A stretch of DNA of 64,000 nucleotides, taken from assembly GCA_026936335.1 (NCBI GenBank), contig JAPMXV010000007.1, positions 310,001 to 374,000 on the forward strand, given 5' to 3'. This DNA comes from Mantamonas sphyraenae (lineage: Eukaryota > CRuMs > Mantamonadidae). Each line of letters starts with the position of its first letter. The first letter of the stretch is position 1. The position numbers were made by a program, and so were the translations under genes. Shown piece after piece: positions 9,422 to 19,420 of the stretch. The notes beneath the pieces are model-generated. The model saw only the letters and a list, made by a program, of their open reading frames with translations, searched no databases and was not told where the DNA came from.

Positions 9422-11426
9422 TCATTTCTTCTCCTGAACCACCCCCTTGAAAAAGATCTCTGCAGGCTCGCGGAACCCCTGGGCCCATTGTGCATGGTCG
9501 CCGTACGATACGACGGTTGGTGGTGAGCTGATGATGCGCCAGGCCACACGCTGGACATCCTCTGTGGTGAGTGCATCGATTTTCTTGCATGCCTCGCGTG
9601 CAGAGCTGGTTTTGCCGTAGATGAGGTTGGACTTGGCCAGCTCCTCAAACAAAATGACGCGTGACTCAAGGTTCATCATGAGGCTGCTCTTGAGCTGATT
9701 CTTGGCTCGCTCCAGTTCCACAGTGCCAATGTTGTTTGCCATGCGGTAGAGCTCGAGACAAAGGACCTCGTTGAGATTCATGGTGGCGTTGGAGGAGGTT
9801 TCGCCGTGGATGCCAAACAGGCCCGAATCGGTGTAGCAGATGTTGAACGCAGTGGCCGATTCGATCCAGGCGTGCTCCGACAGGACATTCATGTACAGAC
9901 GTGAGTACATGCCCTTGCCCGGCCCTCCGGAGGAGAAGGAGCCGCCGCCACCCATGAGCATGTGCAGCACGTTGGCCGCAAACAGATCCGGGTCATCCCA
10001 GGCCACCCCCTCAAAAGCAATGATAAAATGGGCGTCCGTGACACCACTCTTATCGATTTTGTACTCTCCTCCTGTGTACTGAGCACGAGCCTGGGATTTG
10101 GCTGTGGCGGAACCAGGGTAGGCTTCGGGCAATTCGTTGAAGCCATGCTTGACAGCCAAGTCGACAAACTGGCCATGGTCCACACCCGCCGCAGCCAAGA
10201 CCATGCCCGGAGCCACAAAGAAGCGCTTGCGAAAGTCGTGGACGGCGTCGAGGGTGATGCGTCCCACATCCTTGGGGTCTGCATACAGGGGCTGACCAAG
10301 GGTTTTGCCCTCTCCATAGGCACTGTAGTGAAGCACCTCGGGCAGATACATGTCAGGTGACATGGCCACCTCCTCCAGCTCCCGGGTCAGGTAGAATCGC
10401 AGTTCGTCCAGCTCGGCCTGGGTGTACTCTGGACGCAGCACCACGTCGGCCAGCAGATGCATCATCTTGTCCATTTCAGGGCGCATCACATCGCATGAGT
10501 ACAGCAGCTGTTCACGAGATGACCCACTGGTCAGGTTCCCGCCCACAAACTCCACTGTCTGCACAATGTCTGCGGCGGAATAGTTTTTGGTAGACTGTGT
10601 GTGTGTGTGTGAACGGGGCTGTGAGTACGTGGGAAGGGTATGACGTGCGGTGGGGCAACAGAGAGGAGAGAGAGAGAGAGAAAGAGAGAGAGAGTGTGTG
10701 TGATTGTACGACTGTGTGCTGTCATGGGGCGTACCTTGAAGGCCAACTTTTCGAGGAGATGCGTCATGCCGCGAGTCGCCTGGCTTTCGTTGCGGCAGCC
10801 GACATTGACCGCGACGCCAAAGGTTGCCGAGGGACCATAGGTTTCCTGGGTGACAATCTGGAGAGCGGGTGGGGCGGTGAGAGTGGCAAAAGGGTGAGTG
10901 GTAAGGGGAGAGACGAGAAGAGAGAGAGAGAGGACTGGTCGGGGGGAAAAGGGCAACGCACCTTGAGGCCGTTGTCGAGGACAGTGGTGTGTGAAGGCAA
11001 CTCATCGTCCGAGAGCCATTGCTTGGGCTCACGGAAGGGCACAGAAACATGCCAGGAAGGCACCTGGGTGAGCCAGTCGTCTTTGACGGGAGGCAAAGGC
11101 GGGAGATCGTCTGGGGCCGGACGCAGCTGGGCTTCCTTGGCGCGTACGTTGTCGGAAGTGGCCTTGATTGCATCGTTGCCACCGAGGCCAAACACACGCG
11201 TGAAGAAACCCTGGGATTCCTCTGGGGCAGCCTCGTCGACGTTGGCAGGGCTGGTGGGGGCGTGGGTTGCGTCCGGGGTCTTGCCGCCGGCTGCTGCCGT
11301 TCCTGTGTGTGTGTGCAGGCCATGGTGGGGGGGATGACGCAGCAGCACAGCCGCGGATGGACCGGAGGAGGCAGTGCTGGCCATGGCCACGGGACCACGG
11401 GTGTGCACAAGGGAACGGGCAAACAT
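9422..11426 (-). CDS. PMPCA: Mitochondrial processing peptidase alpha subunit
   Basis: Non-catalytic, substrate-recognising subunit of the matrix protease that removes presequences from imported proteins. Three exons give 586 residues: 11426-10962, 10857-10735 and 10594-9422 (donors GTGCGT and GTACGC). The start MFARSLVHTRGPVAMAST looks like a presequence. The M16 site is degenerate (HLLEKLAFK instead of HxxEH), as expected for the alpha subunit. The alpha-specific glycine-rich loop reads GGGGSFSSGGPGKGMYSRLY near 9900-9950. A long Ala/Pro-rich linker precedes the peptidase domain. Intron 2 contains a (GA)n tract. Confidence 0.93.
10665..10695 (+). repeat. (GA)n microsatellite in MPP-alpha intron 2
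   Basis: Alternating GA dinucleotides with one A interruption, followed by TG repeats, inside the intron between 10734 and 10595. Confidence 0.9.
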
Positions 11427-11476
11427 GGGTGGAGGTGGCGGCGACGGCGGAGGCAGAACGAAGCAGGCATCTCGAG
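11427..11476. promoter_or_regulatory. 50-bp divergent promoter, MPP-alpha / NAF1
   Basis: Fifty bases between start codons, consisting of GGCGG/GGAGG-rich sequence. No TATA box is visible. Confidence 0.45.
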
Positions 11477-12931
11477 ATGAATTTGGAGGAGAGCACACAT
11501 GCAGAGAGGGAGGAAGAGGAGGAGGAGGAGGAGGAGGAGGAGGTGGAGATGAGTGAGGCAGTGAGAGAGAGTCTGGAACTGGGAGCAAAGCTGAAGGCAG
11601 CGGCAGCGGCCGGACGGACGGTGATGGCGGTGGATGCATTCCCGTACGACAGCGACGAGAGTGACGATAGCGAGACACGGGAACTGATGGCGGAGATCCG
11701 AGCAGCACGGGCACGTGCAGAGAAGAGGAAAATGGAGGAGGAACTGGCCAGGTTGGGTGTAAAGAGAGGTGGGGGTGAAGAGGAGGAAGAGGAGGAGGAG
11801 GAGGCAGGAGGAGGAGCCAAAGGCAATGTGTCGTACAGCGAAATTAGGAGCAAGAACGAAGGCGCAGCGGAGGTGATGGATGTGCCAGAGGTGGATCCGA
11901 CCGAGGTGGATGGGTTGGAGGAGGCTGGCAAGGTGGAGCAGGTGGTGGACAGGGTGGTGCTTGTGCGCAGCAACGCCAACGTGGACGAGGAGGCAGACGG
12001 GTCGGCACAAGCAAGTGGCAAGTTGCTGGACACAGGCAGTGTGCTGTTTCTGGAAACAAAGGCAGTGTTGGGTGTGGTGGACGAGGTGTTTGGGCCTCTG
12101 GCGGCACCGTTGTACTTGCTTCGGTTCAAGAGCAAGGCTGAGGCAGCCACAGTGGCGCCAGGGACAACCGTGTATGCATGGCCAGGCAGGATGAGCATGG
12201 TGGATGTGGCACAGGCACGTGCAGTCAAGGCAACAGACGCCAGCAACGAGTATGATGAGGAAGCGTCGGTGGCCTCCTCGGACGACGACGAGGGTGAGGT
12301 GGTGGAGCTGACACGGGACCAGGAGTCACGCAAGAGGGAACGGGAGGAGGAGGAAGAAGCAGACGGGGAGGGCAAGGAGGGCAAGGAGGGAAAGAGGCAA
12401 CGTGTGGGTGGAGGGAATGGCACGGGCCTCATGGCAGTTCCCGTGCACAAGGACAAGGGTAGCCAGGGTCACCAGGCACCGCCACAGCCACGTGGGAGAC
12501 AGACACAGACACAGACACAGACGCAGACACAAGCGCAGCAACATGGCCAGCAGCAGCATGGGCAGCATGGGCAGGGTCATGGGTTGTTGCCTCAGCCGGG
12601 ATTTGTACAGGGCTATGGGCCACAGCAGGGGATGATGGGTGGAGGACCACCGCCTCCACCACCACCCCCGATGGGCATAGGAATGATGGGTGGGTACCCT
12701 GGAATGGGCTACCCTGGCATGGGGATGGGAGGGATGGGGATGGGGATGGGGATGGGTGGCATGGGTGGCATGGGTGGCATGGGGATGTCGCCCATGCACA
12801 TGACACCCCAACAACGATACATGCAGATGCAAATGATGCAGCAGCAACAGCAGCAGCAGCAATGGATGGCACAGCAGCAATGGCTGGCCCAGCAGCAGCA
12901 GTGGCAAAACAATCAAGCAAAGAAACAATGA
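11477..12931 (+). CDS. NAF1: H/ACA snoRNP assembly factor NAF1
   Basis: Assembly chaperone of H/ACA ribonucleoproteins, which binds dyskerin before being replaced by GAR1. It is 484 residues from the start MNLEESTHAER at 11477; earlier in-frame codons would run into the divergent MPP-alpha gene. The N-terminus is very acidic (Glu runs). The Gar1/Naf1 core lies at about residues 159-260, including DTGSVLFLETKAVLGVVDEV and FGPLAAPLYLLRF. The C-terminus is low-complexity: QT repeats, a Pro run, Gly-Met repeats and a Gln tract. It ends 29 bp from the convergent methyltransferase stop. Single exon. Confidence 0.9.
   Translation: MNLEESTHAEREEEEEEEEEEEVEMSEAVRESLELGAKLKAAAAAGRTVMAVDAFPYDSDESDDSETRELMAEIRAARARAEKRKMEEELARLGVKRGGGEEEEEEEEEAGGGAKGNVSYSEIRSKNEGAAEVMDVPEVDPTEVDGLEEAGKVEQVVDRVVLVRSNANVDEEADGSAQASGKLLDTGSVLFLETKAVLGVVDEVFGPLAAPLYLLRFKSKAEAATVAPGTTVYAWPGRMSMVDVAQARAVKATDASNEYDEEASVASSDDDEGEVVELTRDQESRKREREEEEEADGEGKEGKEGKRQRVGGGNGTGLMAVPVHKDKGSQGHQAPPQPRGRQTQTQTQTQTQAQQHGQQQHGQHGQGHGLLPQPGFVQGYGPQQGMMGGGPPPPPPPPMGIGMMGGYPGMGYPGMGMGGMGMGMGMGGMGGMGGMGMSPMHMTPQQRYMQMQMMQQQQQQQQWMAQQQWLAQQQQWQNNQAKKQ
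12731..12782 (+). repeat. Gly-Met coding repeat in NAF1
   Basis: Tandem GGGATG/GGTGGCATG units encode a GMG/GGM-rich run near the NAF1 C-terminus. Confidence 0.85.
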
Positions 12932-12960
12932 AACACAATGACCATCGAATTGGCTACTCT

Positions 12961-14232
12961 TCACTCGGGTTTGGGTTTCTGCAGGATGTACAAGGGGCGG
13001 GAGTAGCCTGCAGTTTTGCCGACCACCTCGTCGTGTTGCTGGAGGACATTGAAGCCAAGGGTCTGTGTCAGATGCTCCAGAAACTGTTCAGGTTGGAATG
13101 TGATGGTTTCAAACACCTGTTGGATGTGTGCTGTAACCTTGGAGCGCTTCTGATAGCTGATCCAGGGCTGGGGTTCCAGCACAAAGATGCCACCTGGGGT
13201 CAACAAGTCGTGGACACAGGCAAAGAATGCACGCATCCCGTCGTCCCCGTGGTGCAAGTGGATCCACTTGGTGACACTAAAGGCGCTGATGGTGTCAAAC
13301 GTCCCCAACGACCCTTGTTCTACATCCATGATGTCCAGGCAACGGAAGTGAGTGTTCCATGGGAACTGCTTGGGCAACGAGTGTGGCCGTGGGTGTTCTG
13401 CTTGCAACAGGTCAATGTCGTGCTGCAGACTCCTTCGTTCTGCGCCGCGATCCTCGTCCATGGAGAACCCTGGAGGGGCGGTCAGGATCTTTGCCAGGTG
13501 CACCTTGGCCGACAGAGGGAGCTGCTCCATTGTGTCGTCCCATGGAAGTGGCAGGTATGTGGCAAAGGTGTTGTGCTTGTGTTTTGTGCTGTCGTCGCCA
13601 TCGCCATCGTCATCGTCATTGTCATCGTCATCATCGTCGTCTGTGTCTTTGTCTTCCTCGCTGCTGCTTAGCTTTTTCGAAGCCTGCACGAGGTGTGTGC
13701 GTAGCTGGGCCACTGCCTTGTCCACCAATGCCTGGTCAATATCCACACCAAGCATGTGCTTGGCCCCCATTTGTGCCATGTGCATGGTGAGCTTGCCTGC
13801 GTTGCAACCAATGTCCAGGCACCGGCGGCCTGCAAACCACTCCTGTTGCAGCAGCTTCAGACGTGGGTCCTCGTCCCGCAGTCGGTAGTACATTGGATAG
13901 TTGCCGTATTCAAACGTGCTGCTCTTTTTCTTGCCCCCCTTGCCCTTGTTCTTGGTTGTCGTTTTGTGTGTGGTGCTTGACGACGACAAAGACGACTGGT
14001 GATCAGCCTCTTCATCCGTCGTCACCCGCTGCCGCTTGCTTGCTGGCTCTTCTGTGCCCTGCTTTGCCTCCTCCTGTCCATCCCCTCCCTCACTGGGGCT
14101 GTTTCCTTCCTGTGCCTCGTCACCATCCGTGTCCACCACCTCCTCCTCGTTGCTCCTGGACCGCTTGCGTTTGTTGCCGCCACTCATTGCTGCTTTTCGC
14201 TGGTTTCCCCCTCGCATCGGCCAAGTTGCCAT
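12961..14232 (-). CDS. Bin3-type RNA methyltransferase (MePCE-like)
   Basis: S-adenosylmethionine-dependent enzyme of the Bin3/MePCE family; MePCE adds a methyl cap to the 5' gamma-phosphate of 7SK or U6 snRNA. The single exon encodes 423 residues. The N-terminus is basic and acidic with KRKRS- and KRQR-type nuclear localisation sequences. The family entry motif YGNYPMYYRLRDEDPRL is followed by the SAM motif LDIGCNAGKLTMHMAQMGAK, an Asp-rich insert, and the diagnostic block SVTKWIHLHHGDDGMRAFF plus GGIFVLEPQPWISYQKR. A shorter start at the second Met (14187) is possible. Family assignment is firm; the exact RNA substrate is inference. Confidence 0.9.
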   Translation of the reverse strand: MATWPMRGGNQRKAAMSGGNKRKRSRSNEEEVVDTDGDEAQEGNSPSEGGDGQEEAKQGTEEPASKRQRVTTDEEADHQSSLSSSSTTHKTTTKNKGKGGKKKSSTFEYGNYPMYYRLRDEDPRLKLLQQEWFAGRRCLDIGCNAGKLTMHMAQMGAKHMLGVDIDQALVDKAVAQLRTHLVQASKKLSSSEEDKDTDDDDDDDNDDDDGDGDDSTKHKHNTFATYLPLPWDDTMEQLPLSAKVHLAKILTAPPGFSMDEDRGAERRSLQHDIDLLQAEHPRPHSLPKQFPWNTHFRCLDIMDVEQGSLGTFDTISAFSVTKWIHLHHGDDGMRAFFACVHDLLTPGGIFVLEPQPWISYQKRSKVTAHIQQVFETITFQPEQFLEHLTQTLGFNVLQQHDEVVGKTAGYSRPLYILQKPKPE

Positions 14233-14313
14233 CCTGCAATTGGGAGAACGAATGGCTGAATCCTACTCTGCGTATGTGATTGGGGTCGTTTCGAATCTGC
14301 AATTTCATTGGGA

Positions 14314-15496
14314 TCACAGCCAGCAGGGGCATTGCAGCAAGCCCTTCCACTGCTTCATCTGCAGCTTGGCAGACGAGAGCAAGGTGGCGAGCTCGGCAGC
14401 CAGACCCTTGTAAGCAGGGCTCTTGGTAGCCACGTTGGCAGTGCGTGCCAGAAGATGGTACAGGAGCTGCTTGTGGGAGCGGTAGCGCTTGCAGGTGTCC
14501 GGGGCCTGGCGCATAATGGCCTTGGCTGACGCCTGGCAGCAGCTGCAGCCCGGATGGTACCAGCTCTCGTGCTCTTTCTTGTTGTGTGCGTTCAGTGTCT
14601 TGTGGGCATCCTGTTGGGCGTCCACCTGCACGTCTTGCATCACCTGCTCGGCCTCCAGGTCCGGCGGGTTGCGAGCGTCGCTGGCCGTCGTGCGAGCCGC
14701 GTGCTCTTCCTCGGCCTTGAGGGCGTTCGAGTCGTGCAAAACCTTGGCGTCTGTGTACGTGTCCGGAACAATCTGCTTCACCTCCTTGTTCTGTGCGTGT
14801 GCGTGTGCGTGTGTGCGTATGTGTTTGTGTGTGTCAGCAACGCGGACGTCCAAATCCAGCGGCGTTCGAGAAAAAAACGGAAAAAGCCCTCCTGCGCGGG
14901 ACGGCGGCGGGTTTCGGGGCAAGTACACGCGCCAGGCAGAGGCCCAGTGATGGCAACAAAGGGGCGAAACGTTGGCCACTGCGTGTGGCAGTCCCTGTAC
15001 GTACCTGGTTAGGGTCAAAGGTGTCGTCATTGTGCACACGGGCGGCTGCAGCGTTCTCAGGGGCGTTTGCGCCCCGCCAGCAGCTGTTGCAGCCCATGGT
15101 CTGGGAATCGGCATACAGGCGCCAGTACAGGGCTGCAGTGCCCTTGTACAAACGGTACAGCTTGCGCGCCGTCTTGACATGCGTCAGCTGATCGGCGGGC
15201 GACTGCGGCGTCGGCTGCTCACGCAGCGCGTGCCAGTGCGACCATGCCACGTTGCGAGCTTGCAACAGGGATTGGCGAGTCCAAAACAGTTGGTTGCAGA
15301 TGGGACGGGCGCTTTTGAGCACCGACAGGTAGCAGTTGACGTTCGCTCGCACCTGCTCCTTCCTGCTCAAAGAACGCACCGCGCTGCCTCCAGCGCTTGC
15401 CTTGTGTGCATCCGTCGTGCTGCTGGCCTCGGCCCAATGGGCCAACTGGGCCACCAGCATCATCACACACAGTGTCACGACCAGTGTTCGTGCCAT
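14314..15496 (-). CDS. Orphan secreted Cys-containing protein (322 aa)
   Basis: Two exons, 15496-15005 (donor GTACGT) and 14790-14314, join in phase 0. The start MARTLVVTLCVMMLVAQLAHW is a clear signal peptide with likely cleavage after AEA. The mature chain has paired cysteines (GCNSCW; GCSCC; QCPCWL at the C-terminus) and basic helical segments, with no TM helix afterwards. It is probably secreted or lumenal. I do not recognise a family. The 214-bp intron contains TG/CG repeats and an A7 run. Another 5' exon cannot be excluded, but none is needed. Confidence 0.7.
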
Positions 15497-15559
15497 TTTT
15501 GGATGGGGGGGGTGGCGCACCCGGGTCCCGGTGGTTGTGGAGAGAGAGAGCGAGCGAGC

Positions 15560-15592
<33 letters not shown>

Positions 15593-16043
15593 TGGGGGGC
15601 AATGGGAATGGATTTGATGTGCGTGTTGATGTGTGTCGCAGACGATGCGCCGGGCGAGGCAGTTCAAATTGCCGTGACGTCGCCACACCCACCCGTGTCC
15701 GTTTCACAACTTTACATTCTACATCCGCTTGCGACACCGCTTCCGAATCGATAGCACCCAATTCCAGGGATCACACCGACTCGGATCAGCAACAGCCCAC
15801 TCGGCGGAAGCAAAAACCAACCCCACACGGGACGAATTTAGCGGAAAACCAACCCACGCGGAACTCGATGCGCAGGTGAACAGCCAGTTCTGCGAGCCAC
15901 CGGACGGCACACACACACACGCCGCCCGACATGGGCATGCATGTCGCGTGTGTCGTCCGCGGCTCCACACATCATAGTACATTCAACAGCAAGAAGAAAG
16001 AAGAAAACCAAGAGCAACTCCAAGAAGAGCAAGTTTCCAAGAA
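15497..16043. promoter_or_regulatory. 547-bp divergent intergenic region with (GA)n tract
   Basis: This is the longest head-to-head spacer in the window, between the secreted-protein gene and the SNF2 gene. A (GA)n tract lies at about 15541-15587. The remainder is unique, with an A-rich stretch just before the SNF2 start. No convincing ORF or RNA gene was seen. Confidence 0.5.
15541..15587 (+). repeat. (GA)n microsatellite
   Basis: Long GA tract with two GCGA interruptions, upstream of the secreted-protein gene. Confidence 0.9.
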
Positions 16044-18947
16044 ATGACCCACCACGCAAGCCACGCACAGGTGGACCAAGACGCCTCCACGACAGGCAAA
16101 TGGATGTGGGAGGGCCAGCACACCATCAACAACAACGCCTCCCACCATCAAGTGTACTCCAAGGAGCAACACACAAGCACTAGCAGTGCACGAAGCAGCA
16201 GCAGCAGCAGCAGCAGCAGTACGCACCACCGCCATCACCACGGCTCAAGCAGCAGCACACATGAAGAATTGCACCTGGGCTCCATCATCACCAACATCGA
16301 GCCCACCCATCACATGCACTGGACCAAGCAGCAACTGGACCGCGTCGCACCAGCCAACCACGCGCTGGAACTCGTGCGCGTGGACGAGTCCAACGACCTG
16401 CTGGTCACCCCCACAGGAGGGGATGTGACCCTGGCCCTGGGCAGCATTCCAGATGCAACATGTGCCTATCTGGCACCTCTCATGGACGTGGGCATGGTCT
16501 GCGTGCACGCAGTACGCATCCAACTCGAGGAAGAGCGCCTCATGTCTGACTCTGAACTGGACCACACGCACGCAAGTGCAGCAGACACAGACATGGACGG
16601 CCTGGGGCTGCTGTCCAGCGCAGAGGACCGCGACGTGGATGACATCTTCACGTTGGCCCTGCCCGATCTTCCGGGACTGGACTTTGACGTGGAGATGGAG
16701 CACCAGGCCATGGCGGCACAGCTGGAACAAGATCCTGTGCGCCACCTCTACCTTATGCTCAACATCCATCTGCTGGCCACAGCCCAGTCGAACAAGATCA
16801 AACAGCTTGCCACCCAGTTTTCCATGCTCATGCGCGTCCTCAAGGAAGACCCCGAGTCTCTGGTGGCCACTCAAGGCACCGCAGCAATGGCCGAGTGGAT
16901 GCGCACCAAGCAACTCGAGCGCATCACCGCCATGCAGCACTCGCGCAAGCGCAAGGCACCCGAACCGGAGCAGGTGCCACAACCTCAATTTCATCAACAT
17001 CAACATCAACAACAACATCAACCCAGCACTGTACATACGACCGCATCATCATCATCATCCTCCTCCTCCTCCTCCTCCTCTTCCTCCTCTCACGTCGCCC
17101 AGCCTGCGCCAAAACGGTTGCGTGTTGAAGGAACCGATGGTTCCTACGGCCAGGGTTCTCTCAACGCTTTCTACGAGGCGCTGAAACCGCAGTCGCTGGC
17201 CAGCATGGATGCAAGCTCCAAACTGACTGTGTCGCTTCGCAGCTACCAGAAGCAAGCGCTGGCGTGGATGGTGGAGCGCGAAACGACGCGCAAGTCGCCC
17301 ATCTGGCAGGAAGAGCGCATGGGAGACACCCTGTGCTACTACAACGTCATTTCGCAGCAGTACGTGTATACAAAACCCACCGTGCTGCAGGCACACAGCA
17401 TGCCTCGCGGAGGTATCCTGGCTGACGAGATGGGCATGGGCAAGACGGTGGAGTTGCTGGCGCTCATTGCAAGCAACCCAGCACCCAGCAACCTGTCGTG
17501 CAAAACGACGCTGGTGGTGTGTCCCCTGTCCACACTGCAGCAGTGGCAGCAGGAGCTGCAGGACAAGACCACAGGGCTGTCCTACTACTGTTTCCACGGA
17601 GAGACCCGCAGCAGGGACGCGGCCTACCTCATGTCCATGGATGTGGTGTTTACCACATACAACACGGTGGCTGTCGAGTGTGGCGGCGGTGGCGGTGGCG
17701 GACGCAAATCCAGCAAAGGCAAGGGTGGCGCGTTTGCAGGCCGTTCTCCGCTTCTGTCCATCAACTGGTATCGCATCGTGCTGGACGAGGCACACACCAT
17801 CAAAGACCGCACCACAAAGACAGCGCGTGCCATGTACACCATGAGTGCGCACGTGCGCTGGTGTGTGACCGGTACGCCGATCCAGAACCGCCTCGACGAT
17901 CTGTTTTCGTTGATGCACTTTCTGCGTTTCGGCGAGCATTCCTGGCTCATCCAGACTGTCAAGAAGCCCATCAAGAACAACGACGATCGCGGGTGGGACC
18001 GTTTGCGCAAGGTGCTCTCTCAGATCATGCTGCGTCGCACCAAGGACTCACGCCAGGATGGCATGGAGAACATTGTCAGCAAGCGCGACCGCCTCGTGCT
18101 CCTTGACTTTTCGCAGGAGGAGCGCGCCTTTTATGACGCCATCTACACCCAATCCAAGAGTGCCTTTGACGCGCTTGCTCGCCAAGGCACTGTGCTTCGC
18201 AACTACAACCACGTGCTGGAGCTTCTGTTGCGCCTGCGTCAGATCTGTGATCATCCGCGCCTGATGACGGATGGTCTGCAGCGCAAGCAGGAGAAGGCCA
18301 GCAGCAGTGACAACACGTTCATGGGTGTAAACGCACACGACGGCATGGACCTGGAGGAGGCGGGTCATTCTGCACCCATGTTCTCTGCGTGGCAGAGCAG
18401 CACCAAGATCCGCGCGCTGATGGACAGCTTGGTGGAAGTGCGTGCGGAATGCGGCACGCAGGAGAAGGTGGTTGTGTTTAGCAACTGGACGTCGATGCTG
18501 GACCTGCTGGAGGAGGCGATGGCCAGCCACGGGTTTGCGTTTGCACGCCTTGATGGCACGCAAAAGGCACACATCCGACAGGAGCAGCTGGACAGGTTTC
18601 GAAACGACGACGAGTGCATGGTGTTGCTCATCTCACTGAAGGCAGGTGGCCAGGGCCTCAACCTGGAGGTGGCCAACCACGTGTACTTGATGGAGCCCTG
18701 GTGGAACCCAGGAGTCGAAGAGCAGGCTGCCGATCGCGTGCACCGCCTGACGCAGACAAAGCCTGTACATGTCACACGCTACGCCATGCGCCGATCCGTA
18801 GAGATGCAGATTCTTCGCAAGCAGAACAGCAAAAATCAGCTTGTCAGCGGCGTGTTCGGCACCGCCAACAGCAAGGAGGAGGAGCGTGAGAGCCGCGTTC
18901 GCGACCTTGCCAGCTTGTTTGACACGGAAGAGGGGGATGAAGAGTGA
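16044..18947 (+). CDS. SNF2-family DNA-dependent ATPase (RAD5/RAD16-like, no RING)
   Basis: Single-exon, 967-residue chromatin or DNA-repair translocase. The N-terminus (1-380) is His/Ser/Gln-rich with Ser and Gln runs. The helicase core follows: LRSYQKQALAWMVERE (Q-like), GGILADEMGMGKT (Walker A, about residue 463), VLDEAHTIKD (DEAH box, about 580), VTGTPIQNRLDDLFSLMHF, then HELICc with VVVFSNWTSMLDLL, LISLKAGGQGLNLE and ADRVHRLTQ. RAD5, HLTF and RAD16 have a C3HC4 RING between the two halves; here that linker (about residues 750-790) has no cysteine cluster. The substrate and pathway are therefore uncertain. Confidence 0.9.
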   Translation: MTHHASHAQVDQDASTTGKWMWEGQHTINNNASHHQVYSKEQHTSTSSARSSSSSSSSSTHHRHHHGSSSSTHEELHLGSIITNIEPTHHMHWTKQQLDRVAPANHALELVRVDESNDLLVTPTGGDVTLALGSIPDATCAYLAPLMDVGMVCVHAVRIQLEEERLMSDSELDHTHASAADTDMDGLGLLSSAEDRDVDDIFTLALPDLPGLDFDVEMEHQAMAAQLEQDPVRHLYLMLNIHLLATAQSNKIKQLATQFSMLMRVLKEDPESLVATQGTAAMAEWMRTKQLERITAMQHSRKRKAPEPEQVPQPQFHQHQHQQQHQPSTVHTTASSSSSSSSSSSSSSSHVAQPAPKRLRVEGTDGSYGQGSLNAFYEALKPQSLASMDASSKLTVSLRSYQKQALAWMVERETTRKSPIWQEERMGDTLCYYNVISQQYVYTKPTVLQAHSMPRGGILADEMGMGKTVELLALIASNPAPSNLSCKTTLVVCPLSTLQQWQQELQDKTTGLSYYCFHGETRSRDAAYLMSMDVVFTTYNTVAVECGGGGGGGRKSSKGKGGAFAGRSPLLSINWYRIVLDEAHTIKDRTTKTARAMYTMSAHVRWCVTGTPIQNRLDDLFSLMHFLRFGEHSWLIQTVKKPIKNNDDRGWDRLRKVLSQIMLRRTKDSRQDGMENIVSKRDRLVLLDFSQEERAFYDAIYTQSKSAFDALARQGTVLRNYNHVLELLLRLRQICDHPRLMTDGLQRKQEKASSSDNTFMGVNAHDGMDLEEAGHSAPMFSAWQSSTKIRALMDSLVEVRAECGTQEKVVVFSNWTSMLDLLEEAMASHGFAFARLDGTQKAHIRQEQLDRFRNDDECMVLLISLKAGGQGLNLEVANHVYLMEPWWNPGVEEQAADRVHRLTQTKPVHVTRYAMRRSVEMQILRKQNSKNQLVSGVFGTANSKEEERESRVRDLASLFDTEEGDEE

Positions 18948-19420
18948 ATTGGACGCCACGAATGGACACCAGGCCAACGGCACCCTTGGGGCGGAGGTTT
19001 CCCAGGTCGCAAACGAGTTTTGCATCGTGCTCGTTGTAATGTCGATCGGACGGGAGAGTGGAGCACACCATGTGGCAAACTCGTGGTGGTAGTCTTGGAC
19101 ACTGCGCAGACAGCATGCAGCGTGTGGTTGGTGTGGAGACGTTTCCAAATGCGCTGCGCAACAACGGCCAAGAATCCCCATTGGCAGAAACTTCGCCCGC
19201 ACGAGCACATTTCTTCGTGTCCTGTTCTACCCATCGAACGGCGAAACAGCAAGTGGCCAGTGACACGCACTTCAGACACCGTTTGGATCCCTGTGCGTGA
19301 CACACACACCAGTCTGTGCTCGAGGCTCGTTTCCAACACTTCTGGAAAACTTTTGCCTTTTGCTTCTGGCCCTTTTTTTCTCGCTCAACCCTCTCGCAAG
19401 CTTTACGGCACACAACGAGC
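18948..19420 (+). other. Intergenic, 473 bp, upstream of HD-like gene
   Basis: Non-coding between two co-directional genes. It ends with a T-rich patch (CCTTTTTTTCTCGC at about 19371-19384) shortly before the next start. An in-frame Met at 19316 exists but lies in this leader. No RNA gene or repeat was seen. Confidence 0.5.

Noticed and set aside
9422-12010. 862-codon minus-strand ORF running past MPP-alpha exon 3
   Set aside because: Only the part below 10594 is coding; the upstream stretch reads through introns and other frames of MPP-alpha and NAF1.
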